From the NCBI GenBank assembly GCA_022600255.1, contig JAHZKU010000232.1:1-19845 (forward strand): a stretch of 19,845 nucleotides of DNA, written 5' to 3'. The position numbers and the translations under genes were made by a program. The notes below the pieces were generated by a model. It saw only the letters and a list, made by a program, of their open reading frames with translations, was not told where the DNA came from and did not search any database. Within the stretch, counting starts at the first letter, position 1. The number at the start of each line of letters is the position of its first letter. The DNA is from Actinomycetes bacterium (lineage in GTDB: Bacteria; Actinomycetota; Actinomycetes; S36-B12; GCA-2699445). This document shows, piece after piece, positions 7,579-15,377 of the stretch.

Positions 7579-8726
7579 GCCCGCTTGCCCATCCCTTCCA
7601 TCACGCTGAGCACGCGCAACATGACTTCATCCGCGCCGCCGCCGATAGAGGTAAGCCGGGTATCGCGCGCGAAGCGGGCGGCCCAGTTCTCCTCGGCGTA
7701 ACCCATGCCACCGTGGAACTGCACCACATGATCACCCACGGTGCGAGAGAGCTTGCCCGCCTTCAGCTTGGCGATCGTGGCCATTCGTGACACATCTTCC
7801 CCGTTGGCGTAGCGCTGGCCCGCCTCCCGGCTGTATTCGATCAACAAATCCGTCTCGGCAATCAGGTCCGCCAAGGTGTAAGCCAAGTACTGATTGGACA
7901 TCAGCGGCTTTCCGAAGGCCTCGCGCACCTGCAGGTAGTCGATGGTGCGGTGCAGGGCTCGGTCACACCCTGACCCTGTCAGGTAGCACACCGCCAACCG
8001 CTCATCCTGGAACTGCTGCATCTGCTGCTGGAAGCCACGACCAACCTCGCCGATCGTGTTGCTGACTGGGACGCGAACATCCTGCAGAATCAGCTCGGCG
8101 GTGTCGGAGGCGTGGTTGCCCATCTTGTCGATTAACCGCCCAACGCTGAACCCGGGGGTATCGGTAGGCACGATGATCTGCGACATGCCACCGAATCCAC
8201 CTTCGTCCGACGTGCGCACCAGCATGCAGATCCAGTCCGCTTGTGAACCGTTGGTGATCCACATTTTGGAGCCGTTGATGACCCAATCGTCACCGTCGCG
8301 GACGGCGCGGGTCTTGATTCCGGAGACGTCTGAGCCCGCGTCCGGCTCAGAGACCGCAACGGACGTCACCATATCGCCGGCCATGGCTGGCTTCAGGTAC
8401 TTCTCCTTGAGCTCGTCAGATCCGTAGCGATACAAGGACGGTGTGGACATCGTGCACTGAACCGAAATCCCCATGACAGCCCCTGCGCAGTCGCTGCGGC
8501 CAAGTTCCTCCATCAGGACCATCGTGAACGTGTGGTCGGCCCCTTGCCCACCCCACTTCTCGTCGTACTCCAGACCGAACCCGCCGAATGCAGCGACCTT
8601 CTTGAAGAGTTCATGCGCGGGGAAGATCTTGGCCTTCTCCCATTCATCGGCATACGGGTTGATCTCGGTTTCCACGAAGTGGCGCACCACTTTGCGGAAC
8701 TGTTCATGATCGGAATTGAATTGCAT
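7575..8726 (-). CDS. Acyl-CoA dehydrogenase (isovaleryl/citronellyl-CoA dehydrogenase-like role)
   Basis: A 383-residue FAD-dependent dehydrogenase of normal family length that makes the 2,3-double bond in an acyl-CoA and passes electrons to ETF. Signature 1 is VAVSEPDAGSDVSG (from 123); the C-terminal flavin and CoA region shows QFHGGMGYAEENWAARFARD (336-355). The usual catalytic Glu near the C terminus (YEGT) is replaced by SIGGGADEVM; Glu242 in FQDERLAV sits where isovaleryl-CoA dehydrogenase has its catalytic base in helix G. That suggests a branched or long substrate, which is inference. The start is well supported: GGAGGT (8731-8736, read on the minus strand) lies 4 nt before ATG. It heads a two-gene unit with the hydratase. 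Confidence 0.92.
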   Translation of the reverse strand: MQFNSDHEQFRKVVRHFVETEINPYADEWEKAKIFPAHELFKKVAAFGGFGLEYDEKWGGQGADHTFTMVLMEELGRSDCAGAVMGISVQCTMSTPSLYRYGSDELKEKYLKPAMAGDMVTSVAVSEPDAGSDVSGIKTRAVRDGDDWVINGSKMWITNGSQADWICMLVRTSDEGGFGGMSQIIVPTDTPGFSVGRLIDKMGNHASDTAELILQDVRVPVSNTIGEVGRGFQQQMQQFQDERLAVCYLTGSGCDRALHRTIDYLQVREAFGKPLMSNQYLAYTLADLIAETDLLIEYSREAGQRYANGEDVSRMATIAKLKAGKLSRTVGDHVVQFHGGMGYAEENWAARFARDTRLTSIGGGADEVMLRVLSVMEGMGKRA

Positions 8727-8730
8727 TTCT

Positions 8731-8736
8731 ACCTCC
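8731..8736 (-). promoter_or_regulatory. Strong ribosome binding site of the acyl-CoA dehydrogenase gene
   Basis: GGAGGT on the minus strand, 4 nt before ATG at 8726. It is among the strongest ribosome sites in the window and fixes this start. Confidence 0.75.
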
Positions 8737-8779
8737 AGATAGAGCGGTTGTTGTTCCTTTTGATTTGGTGGCTGTCGCT

Positions 8780-8798
8780 GGTTGAGCCAGGCTCACCC
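8780..8798. promoter_or_regulatory. Inverted repeat upstream of the acyl-CoA dehydrogenase, candidate operator
   Basis: GGTTGAGCC (8780-8788) and GGCTCACCC (8790-8798) match as reverse complements in 8 of 9 positions around a single central A. It lies 54 bp upstream of the dehydrogenase start, where an operator for the adjacent TetR-family protein would be expected. No binding data are implied. Confidence 0.45.
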
Positions 8799-8813
8799 GG
8801 CTGCGTCGGGGTA

Positions 8814-8830
8814 CTGGTGCAGTGCACCAG
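8814..8830. repeat. Perfect 17-bp inverted repeat after the tetR-family gene
   Basis: CTGGTGCA (8814-8821) and TGCACCAG (8823-8830) are perfect reverse complements around one base. It lies 26 bp beyond the regulator stop codon and 87 bp upstream of the dehydrogenase start. It could be an operator or a transcript-end hairpin; no T tract follows. Confidence 0.55.
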
Positions 8831-8856
8831 CACCGGGGTTGGCCGTATCAGGTGAA

Positions 8857-9579
8857 TCATCGTGACCCCTCTAGCGAAACCGGCGCTGACACCGACTCCG
8901 CGGGGGCAGCCGGCTTCGACACATCATGCTGGGTGGCGTTGGAGTTTTCGAATCCGGCTTGCAGGGTTTCGGCGCTCAGGCCTAGCGCGTTCGCCCAAAG
9001 TCGGGTCAACGATTCCGCGGCCCCCGGTAGGTCGGCCACGACCCGATTCGTCCAGTTGCGGGCGTATCCCTCCACCATCGCGCACAACGCCAAGGCGGTG
9101 TCGTCTGGATCCAGATCGGCTGCGACCAGCCCGGTCGCCTGCATACGGCTGATGTGTTCGGACACCCGCTCTGTGTGTGTGCGGCGCAGGTCCTCCAGAA
9201 TCACGGCAAACTTTGGGTCGGCGGAACTGGCTTCTTCGATCACACGCATCAGTTCGGCGTTGGCGGTGTAGGCATCTAGATACCGCCGGTTCGCGACCCA
9301 GGCCCGTTGGATGGGGTCTGTGCCATCGGGGGTGCGCATCGACTCACGGATCGCGTCCACGATCTGCTGGATCGTGGCGGTGAGGAGTTCGTCCTTCGTC
9401 TCGAAGTAGGTGTAGACGGTGCCGTGGCTGACGCCGGCGGCCTGGGCGACATCGCCCATCCGGGTGGCTGCGAAGCCCTTCTCCTCGAAGACTCCACGGG
9501 CGGCCGAAACTAAACCGGCCCGGGTGCGTCGGCCCCGGTCGGTGACTGGGGATCGCCCCAGATCAGGCTGGGCGCTCAT
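8857..9579 (-). CDS. TetR/AcrR-family transcriptional regulator
   Basis: A 240-residue one-component regulator. The N-terminal domain is typical: RAGLVSAARGVFEEKGFAAT, then the helix-turn-helix RMGDVAQAAGVSHGTVYTYF (about 40-59) followed by ETKDELL. The ligand-binding part (about 75-205) has no recognisable specificity. The last 30 or so residues (after GFENSNATQ) are Pro/Ala/Ser-rich and probably disordered. The start codon overlaps the AtuA stop as ATGA (9576-9579), so it is made with the carboxylase operon and may repress it, giving autoregulation; the ligand would then be an acyl-CoA intermediate. That regulatory link is inference from position, by analogy with AtuR in Pseudomonas. Confidence 0.93.
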   Translation of the reverse strand: MSAQPDLGRSPVTDRGRRTRAGLVSAARGVFEEKGFAATRMGDVAQAAGVSHGTVYTYFETKDELLTATIQQIVDAIRESMRTPDGTDPIQRAWVANRRYLDAYTANAELMRVIEEASSADPKFAVILEDLRRTHTERVSEHISRMQATGLVAADLDPDDTALALCAMVEGYARNWTNRVVADLPGAAESLTRLWANALGLSAETLQAGFENSNATQHDVSKPAAPAESVSAPVSLEGSR

Positions 9580-11576
9580 TCGGATTCATCCCCTAACAGG
9601 GTGATCGGGGCCGAAACCAGCCGAGCGCGCAGCAACTCGCCCAAGCCCTTGGCTTGCGGGTCGAGCGAGGTGTTTTCTGCGACGCCGCGACCCAGCAATC
9701 CGTGGATCACGATGTTCACCGCTCGCAGATTCGGTAACTCGTAGATGTCCACGACCAGATCCTGCGCATCCGGGAGTAGCGCTTGCACTGCCGTCGACGT
9801 TGCCAACAAGTCCCGCAGCCACGCGTAAGTCTGGTCGGCCAGGATCACGCGTTCGGGGTCGGCCGGCAACGGCCAATCCGTCTCCCAAAGCTGGGCCGTC
9901 TCCTCAGCAGAGGTAATGACGCGCGTGACCAGCGCATCTGTCAGGCCCCCTGCCAACGCCACCGCCTCGGACTCGGTCGGATCTGGCACCCACACACCAA
10001 CGTTGGCGTTGCCGCCCTTATCGCCGCTACGGGCCCCGACCAGCTGACCCAACGGCACAACTTGGCTGGGATCGGTGGGGTCGGCATTGTTCGCTGCAGC
10101 GCCGGTGGGAGCCAAGTTTCGGTCGTAACTGGCGTGTCCTTGAGCCTGTGGCGAACCCCCCGGCAACTCTGCGACCGACTCACCATCCAGCGTCACCAGA
10201 ACGGTAATCGCCTCGGCGGCCACCGTGGTGGGCCAATACACCCCGTATGGGCTGCCATTTCCTGGCGGCAGGGTGGGAAACATCCCTGGATACGACGCCA
10301 GGGCCGATTCGACGGCCGGGGCGGTGAAAGCCTTGCCAACCGCTTTGGGGTTGGGGTCCTTTACGGTGATCCGTAGATGTGCCTGCCCGGCGGCGCTGCT
10401 GCTGGGGTCTGGGCGATCGCCACGCACGAAATCAACGGCTAGTTCCGAGACCGCGAGTGTGCTCTTGGCAGCCAGTGCTGGGGCGGGCGCACCGACATCG
10501 TCCAACGTCAGTCCGGCGATCGATTCCAGCGCCCAGGACGCCTTGTCTTCGATATCGAGTCCGGTCAGCACCAGCGTCATGGAGTTGCGGAAGCCGCCCA
10601 GATAGTTCATCGAGATCTTGAGCCGATCCGGCGGCGCGATCCCCACAGTTCCCGAGATTCTGACCCGGTCCCGGCCCACCTGCGCCAGCGAGAATGAGGA
10701 GAAGTCGGCTGTCACATCGGGGTTGCGGTATTCGGGAGCACCAACTTCATACAGCAGTTGAGCCGTGACTGTGCCCACGCTCACCATGCCCCCGGTGCCG
10801 GGGTGTTTGGTGATAACACTGTCACCGTTGCTGGCCACCTCCGCGATGGGGAAGCCGATGTTGTCTCGCTGGGCCAGATCGCCGAAAAAGGCGTAGTTGC
10901 CGCCGCACGCTTGCGCCCCGCATTCGATGACGTGCCCAGCAACCAGCGCCCCCGCCAGGGAATCCAGCGTGGCGGAATCTGCGTAGTCCCAGCCGTGCCA
11001 CCAGGCCGCGGGGCCAATCACCAAGGCGGCGTCTGTGCACCGACCGGTAATCACCACGTCAGCGCCCGCGGCCAGCGCCGCTGTGATGCCACTGCCACCG
11101 ATGTAGACACTGGCGGTCAGTGGCGTGACACCGGACTCGGCCAGGGCTACCCCGGTGTCCAGATTTTCGAATATCTCCCCCTGCGCCGAGAGTTCCTCAA
11201 CGCGACCAGTGACATCGTCTCCGGTGACAATCGCAATTTTGGGTGTCAGCCCCGCCTCCTGCGCCTGGGTCCGCAGAGCGTCGGCCAATCCCTGCGGATC
11301 GAGGCCGCCAGCGTTGGTGACAATCTTGATGTCGCGTTCCAGGCAGGTCGCCAAGACGTCATTGGCCTGTGTGAGGAAGGTGCGCGCGTAGCCCGAACCC
11401 TCGCCATGTTTCATGCGCTGCCGGGCCAGAATCAGCATCGTTAGCTCAGCGAGCCAGTCCCCAGTCAAGACATCGATGGGCCCCCCGTTGACCATTTCCT
11501 TGGCGGCGGAGAGCCGGTCGCCAAAGAACCCAGAACAGTTCGCAATGCGGATCGGTCGTCGGGTCGGGTTATTCAT
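9576..11576 (-). CDS. atuA: Acyclic terpene utilization AtuA-family protein
   Basis: A 666-residue protein of the AtuA family (formerly DUF1446), whose biochemical role is still unsettled but which accompanies geranyl-CoA carboxylase genes. The large domain carries VTNAGGLDP (from 86), a YIGGSGITAALAAGADVVIT segment (158-177), ITGRCTDAALVIGP, a Cys-rich HVIECGAQACGGNYAFF stretch and ITKHPGTGGMVSVGTVTAQL. A smaller C-terminal domain (about 505-660) begins VPLGQLVGARSGDKGGNANV, also typical of the family. ATG at 11576 was chosen over an upstream TTG-type start at 11642 because it follows GGGAGG at good spacing and the conserved part begins at once. It overlaps the biotin carboxylase stop by 8 nt, and its own stop overlaps the tetR-family start. 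Confidence 0.92.
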   Translation of the reverse strand: MNNPTRRPIRIANCSGFFGDRLSAAKEMVNGGPIDVLTGDWLAELTMLILARQRMKHGEGSGYARTFLTQANDVLATCLERDIKIVTNAGGLDPQGLADALRTQAQEAGLTPKIAIVTGDDVTGRVEELSAQGEIFENLDTGVALAESGVTPLTASVYIGGSGITAALAAGADVVITGRCTDAALVIGPAAWWHGWDYADSATLDSLAGALVAGHVIECGAQACGGNYAFFGDLAQRDNIGFPIAEVASNGDSVITKHPGTGGMVSVGTVTAQLLYEVGAPEYRNPDVTADFSSFSLAQVGRDRVRISGTVGIAPPDRLKISMNYLGGFRNSMTLVLTGLDIEDKASWALESIAGLTLDDVGAPAPALAAKSTLAVSELAVDFVRGDRPDPSSSAAGQAHLRITVKDPNPKAVGKAFTAPAVESALASYPGMFPTLPPGNGSPYGVYWPTTVAAEAITVLVTLDGESVAELPGGSPQAQGHASYDRNLAPTGAAANNADPTDPSQVVPLGQLVGARSGDKGGNANVGVWVPDPTESEAVALAGGLTDALVTRVITSAEETAQLWETDWPLPADPERVILADQTYAWLRDLLATSTAVQALLPDAQDLVVDIYELPNLRAVNIVIHGLLGRGVAENTSLDPQAKGLGELLRARLVSAPITLLGDESE

Positions 11577-13743
11577 TGGATCCTCCCGCATCCGCGAAGC
11601 TAACCAAAAGTTGGTGGGCATCAACGGATTGTCCGGGCCCAACCATGACTTCGGACACCGTTCCGGCGGCTTCGGCAGTGATCCGGTGTTCCATTTTCAT
11701 GGCTTCTAGGACGACCAGCGTGTCGCCCGCCAAAACCTCTTGGCCCGCCGCAACCGCCACGGCCACAACGGTGCCCGGGACCGGCGAAACTGGTCCACCG
11801 GCTGCCTCGGCCGCATCATCACCGGCCTCAAAGTCGGCCACGGTGAAGAACGCTGCGCCGTTCGCGCTGGTCACCTGCACTTCTCCCAGTCGACCAACCC
11901 GCACCGCGAAGCGGGTAGCTAGACCATCCTGCTCCAAGATCAGAACGCCGCCATCTAGCCCAGCGTGTACGCCGGCCTCTGCTTGGGCGACCCGAACTTG
12001 ACCCAGGTCTTGGCGCTCACCGGCATACGCCTCCTCGCCTACGGACAAGCTGAACCGCCAAGTCTGGCCCGAAACCCGCTCCAGCAGGACCCACAACGTC
12101 TCGTCCCCATTACGAAGACCCACGACCCCGGGGGTGCCAACCACATTACGGAACCGGATTGGGACCGGATCGGCTTGAATCAAGCCATGGAACATCTGCT
12201 GGCTCGGTCCGCTGAGGGTCCATTCGGCCAGAGCAGCGGCGACTAATGCCAGCGGGTCTGCGGCCAGTTCAGATCGGACGCGGTCGGCCACTTCTGGGTA
12301 CCGTTCCAGAAACGCCGTTGTGGTGTCCCCGCTTCGGAATGCCGCGTGGGCCATTGTGGCCAGCAGCATTTCCCGGTTGGTGGCTAGGCCCGCCACTTGC
12401 ACTTGCCCAAGTGCGTCGTGCATGAGGTTGATTGCCTCGTCCCGCGTGGCCGCCATGGTCACCAGTTTTGCGATTAGGGGATCGTAGTTGCTGGAGACTT
12501 CATCCCCGGCTTGATAGCCGGTATCGATCAGAGCCGCCGCTCCGTCGGGCCAGTGCAGATCCGTCAGGGTACCGGCACCGGGCAGGTAGTCATTAGCAGG
12601 ATCCTCGGCGTATAGCCGACACTCGATGGAGTGGCCGTGGGGCTCGATCAGCGCCTGATCGATCACTAGGCGGCGACCTTGGGCCGCCGCCAACTGCCAC
12701 GCGACCAGGTCAACTCCGGTGATTCCTTCGGTCACGCGGTGTTCCACTTGCAGTCGGGTGTTCATTTCCAAGAAGAAGAACTCTTGGGCCTCCCCTTCCC
12801 CGTAGACCAGGTACTCCACGGTGCCCGCGCCCTCGTACCCGATCTCCTGCGCCAACGAAACCGCCGCAGTGAACATGGCGTTCCGCGTGGCCTGCGTTGC
12901 TCCTGGGGAAGGCGCTTCCTCAACCACCTTCTGATGCCGCCGTTGGATGGAACACTCCCGATCAAGCAGGTGGACAGTGTTTCCGTAGCGGTCTCCGAAC
13001 ACCTGCACCTCGACGTGGCGAGCTTCTGGCAGGTAGCGTTCTAGGAACACCGTGCCGTCGCCGAATGCGGCCACGGCCTCGCGTTTGGCGGCCGCCAAGG
13101 ATTCCTGCAGCCCGTCGGGTGCTGCCACGATCCGCATCCCTTTTCCACCGCCACCGGCCGACGCCTTGACCATGAGCGGGAAACCCACCCCTTCCGCGGC
13201 GGCCGCAATCTGCGCCGGGGACAAGGATTCGGCGATCTCCGCCCCTGGCACGAGGGGCACACCAGCAGCCGTGGCCGTTCGTTTGGCCTCGACCTTTAGC
13301 GCCATCGCCGTAATCGCCTCCGGACTTGGTCCCACCCAGATCAAGCCTGCGTCCTGCACCTTGCGCGCGAACTCGGGGTTCTCGGCCAAGAAGCCGTAGC
13401 CGGGGTGGATTGCGTCCGCACCGGTGCGAAGCGCAGCGGCGATGATCTGGTCGCCCTGCAGGTAAGTTTCAGCGGAGCTGGTGCCAGGCAGGTGTACGGC
13501 GAGGTCGGCCGCATTCATGTGGACTGAGTCCCTATCCGGGTCAGAGAACACCCCAATACAGACGATTCCGAGCCGCCGTGCCGTGGCGAAGATCCGAGTG
13601 GCGATCTCGCCGCGATTTGCCACCAAGAGTCGCTTGATCGGCTGTTGCACCGGGCCGTCGAACGCGGCCCCGGGTGCCGCGCTGGCCAGACCCAGATCTG
13701 GTGTCCGAACCATCTGGTCCTCGTCAATCACGTCGATTCCCAT
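11569..13743 (-). CDS. Acyl-CoA carboxylase alpha subunit (biotin carboxylase + BCCP), AtuF/LiuD type
   Basis: A 724-residue biotin-dependent carboxylase subunit. The biotin carboxylase domain opens with VANRGEIATRIF (from 42), has the ATP-grasp glycine loop GGGGKGM (197-203) and the EMNTRLQVEHRVTE catalytic segment. A middle region with no sharp motifs follows. The C-terminal biotinyl domain has the AMKM site, with Lys683 as the biotinylated residue. It carboxylates biotin with bicarbonate and ATP, then the beta subunit passes the CO2 to the acyl-CoA. Size and single-chain BC-BCCP form fit methylcrotonyl-, geranyl- or actinobacterial AccA-type subunits. ATG at 13743 shares one base with the beta-subunit TGA. 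This leaves an unusual extension of about 36 residues before the first core strand; GTG at 13650 is an alternative that would remove it. Confidence 0.94.
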   Translation of the reverse strand: MGIDVIDEDQMVRTPDLGLASAAPGAAFDGPVQQPIKRLLVANRGEIATRIFATARRLGIVCIGVFSDPDRDSVHMNAADLAVHLPGTSSAETYLQGDQIIAAALRTGADAIHPGYGFLAENPEFARKVQDAGLIWVGPSPEAITAMALKVEAKRTATAAGVPLVPGAEIAESLSPAQIAAAAEGVGFPLMVKASAGGGGKGMRIVAAPDGLQESLAAAKREAVAAFGDGTVFLERYLPEARHVEVQVFGDRYGNTVHLLDRECSIQRRHQKVVEEAPSPGATQATRNAMFTAAVSLAQEIGYEGAGTVEYLVYGEGEAQEFFFLEMNTRLQVEHRVTEGITGVDLVAWQLAAAQGRRLVIDQALIEPHGHSIECRLYAEDPANDYLPGAGTLTDLHWPDGAAALIDTGYQAGDEVSSNYDPLIAKLVTMAATRDEAINLMHDALGQVQVAGLATNREMLLATMAHAAFRSGDTTTAFLERYPEVADRVRSELAADPLALVAAALAEWTLSGPSQQMFHGLIQADPVPIRFRNVVGTPGVVGLRNGDETLWVLLERVSGQTWRFSLSVGEEAYAGERQDLGQVRVAQAEAGVHAGLDGGVLILEQDGLATRFAVRVGRLGEVQVTSANGAAFFTVADFEAGDDAAEAAGGPVSPVPGTVVAVAVAAGQEVLAGDTLVVLEAMKMEHRITAEAAGTVSEVMVGPGQSVDAHQLLVSFADAGGSNE

Positions 13744-14120
13744 CACATCCGCCAAACGCCGTAGTCGTTTGCTCCTTCTACCGGAGCGCTGTAAACCGCA
13801 GAAAGTGCCAGCGATAGGACTGTGCGGGTGTCCCGTGGATCGATGATGCCGTCATCCCAGAGCCGCCCGGTGGCAAACAACGCTGTGGACTCCTCCTCCA
13901 CCTTGTCGGCGAAAGCATCTCGAATAGGAGCGAAGGCCTCGTCGTCGAACTCGGCTCCCGCGGCCTCAGTCTTCTGCCGCGCCACGATTGTGAGAACACC
14001 GGCAAGTTGCTTGGGGCCCATGACGGCAATCCGGTGGTTGGGCCAACTGAACACGAATCGGGGATCGTAGGCGCGCCCACTCATGCCGTAGTTGCCGGCC
14101 CCGTAGGACGCCCCCATCAT
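13743..14120 (-). CDS. Carboxyltransferase, C-terminal fragment
   Basis: A 125-residue frame continuing the carboxyltransferase. It begins MMGASYGAGNYGMSGRAYDP, the conserved segment that normally follows the KDGAKL region, and ends DYGVWRM. The in-frame homology starts upstream, near 14178 (LINAVANSTVPHLTL), so the ATG at 14120 is internal to the original gene and not a real start. Confidence 0.8.
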   Translation of the reverse strand: MMGASYGAGNYGMSGRAYDPRFVFSWPNHRIAVMGPKQLAGVLTIVARQKTEAAGAEFDDEAFAPIRDAFADKVEEESTALFATGRLWDDGIIDPRDTRTVLSLALSAVYSAPVEGANDYGVWRM

Positions 14121-14161
14121 GAGTGTCAGATGAGGAACGGTGGAGTTGGCAACGGCATTGA

Positions 14162-15361
14162 TCAGTTTGGCGCCGTCCTGATGATGCCGCCTTGTTCATA
14201 CTTGGTACCTACCATGAAGCCGGTGATGTTTTGCGCGAACAAAATCGGAACGTTCATCCGGTTGCACAGCTGGATGAACTGGGCCCCCTTGTGGCTTTCT
14301 TCGCTGAACAGGATGCCGTTGTTGCTGATCACCCCGACTGGAAAACCACCGAGATGACCCCAGCCGGTCACCAATGTGGTGCCGTACAGGGGCTTGAACT
14401 CCTCAAACTCGCTGCCGTCCAGAATCCGCGCCAACACGTCGCGCGCCTCGAAAGGGATGCGGATGTCTGCGCTGGCGATCCCGAGTAACTCTTCAGCGGA
14501 ATACCTGGGCGGCACGGGCAACTGGAAGTCACCCGAGCCAGCTTTGCGCCAGTTGATATGCCGCACGATTTGGCGCCCGATACGCAGCGCGTCGAGTTCA
14601 TCGTCGGCCAGGTAGTCGGCAAGACCACTGACCCGAGCGTGCATCTCAGCGCCACCGAGATCCTCTTCGTTCGCATCCTCGTCGATGGCCATCTTGACCA
14701 GTGGCGGCCCACCCAAGTAGACACGCGCCGCCTCCTTCTGGAGCACAACATAATCACTCATACCTGGCACGTAGGCGCCGCCTGCAGTGGAGGAACCAAA
14801 GACGAGCGTGATAGTGGGGATCCCAGCCGCTGACAGTTGAGTCAGATTCTTGAACGATGCGCCGCCCGGCACAAAAATGTCGGCCTGCTTGGGTAGGTCT
14901 GCTCCGCCGGACTCTGTCAGGTTCACCAGCGGGAGTCGGTTCTGCTTGGCGATCTCCATCGCCCGCAGACCTTTGGACACCGCCGTCGGGCTTTGCGAGC
15001 CCCCTTTGACGGTGGGATCGTTGGCGACAATCATGCACTCGGTGCCGCTGATCGTTCCAATTCCACAGACGACACCGGCCCCTAGCGGGTCGTCGGAGCC
15101 CCAACCGGCCAGCGGAGAAAGCTCCAGAAAAGGTGCGGCGTCATCTAATAGGTACTCGATGCGCTCTCTTGGCAACAGTTTTCCGCGCTTGCGCAGTCGG
15201 GCCACCGAACCAGCCGCCTTGGCTTGGTCGCTCGTCCCACCGCCCCCAACCACCTGGGCCTGGAGACGATCGATCTCGGCCAACGCTTCAGCCATCGCTG
15301 CGGCATTGTCCTGAAACACCTGCGAATCGGTGTCGATCGTGCTCTTCAACTTGATCGTCAT
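14162..15361 (-). CDS. Carboxyltransferase, N-terminal fragment as read
   Basis: This 399-residue frame is what translates before the frameshift. It contains TESGGADLP (149-157), GSSTAGGAYVPGMSDY (189-204) and YLGGPPLVK (215-223), the acyl-CoA and oxyanion-hole region of the crotonase-like carboxyltransferase fold, and most of the second half (NNGILFSEESHKGAQFIQLC). The final residues RTAPN are out of frame. The last 140 or so residues, needed for the dimer and active-site wall, are missing, so the fragment alone should not work. Confidence 0.85.
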   Translation of the reverse strand: MTIKLKSTIDTDSQVFQDNAAAMAEALAEIDRLQAQVVGGGGTSDQAKAAGSVARLRKRGKLLPRERIEYLLDDAAPFLELSPLAGWGSDDPLGAGVVCGIGTISGTECMIVANDPTVKGGSQSPTAVSKGLRAMEIAKQNRLPLVNLTESGGADLPKQADIFVPGGASFKNLTQLSAAGIPTITLVFGSSTAGGAYVPGMSDYVVLQKEAARVYLGGPPLVKMAIDEDANEEDLGGAEMHARVSGLADYLADDELDALRIGRQIVRHINWRKAGSGDFQLPVPPRYSAEELLGIASADIRIPFEARDVLARILDGSEFEEFKPLYGTTLVTGWGHLGGFPVGVISNNGILFSEESHKGAQFIQLCNRMNVPILFAQNITGFMVGTKYEQGGIIRTAPN

Positions 15362-15377
15362 ACGGCCCTCCCCAATA

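Larger units (their letters stand above)
13743..15361 (-). pseudogene. Acyl-CoA carboxylase beta subunit (carboxyltransferase), AtuC/LiuB type, broken by a 1-base deletion
   Basis: With one base restored this is a 539-residue carboxyltransferase, the normal length for methylcrotonyl/geranyl-CoA carboxylase beta subunits. It would move CO2 from biotin on the alpha subunit to the acyl-CoA. In this sequence the frame is lost after YEQGGII: the codons read AGG-ACG-GCG-CCA-AAC-TGA, whereas adding one A (AAG-GAC-GGC-GCC-AAA-CTG) gives the conserved KDGAKL and runs on in frame to 13743. The missing base belongs next to 14179. All other parts look healthy, so a sequencing or assembly error is as likely as a true loss. 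A strong GGGGAGGG site (15366-15373, minus strand) precedes the ATG. It is the first gene of the carboxylase operon. Confidence 0.88.

Noticed and set aside
9783..10376. 197-codon plus-strand frame
   Set aside because: It is antisense to the C-terminal half of atuA and has no family resemblance.
10758..11444. 228-codon plus-strand frame
   Set aside because: It is antisense to atuA, which has strong family motifs; long antisense frames are expected in GC-rich DNA.
11577..11642. 22-residue longer start for AtuA
   Set aside because: The extension runs far into the biotin carboxylase gene, whereas ATG 11576 has a strong ribosome site and a short 8-nt overlap.
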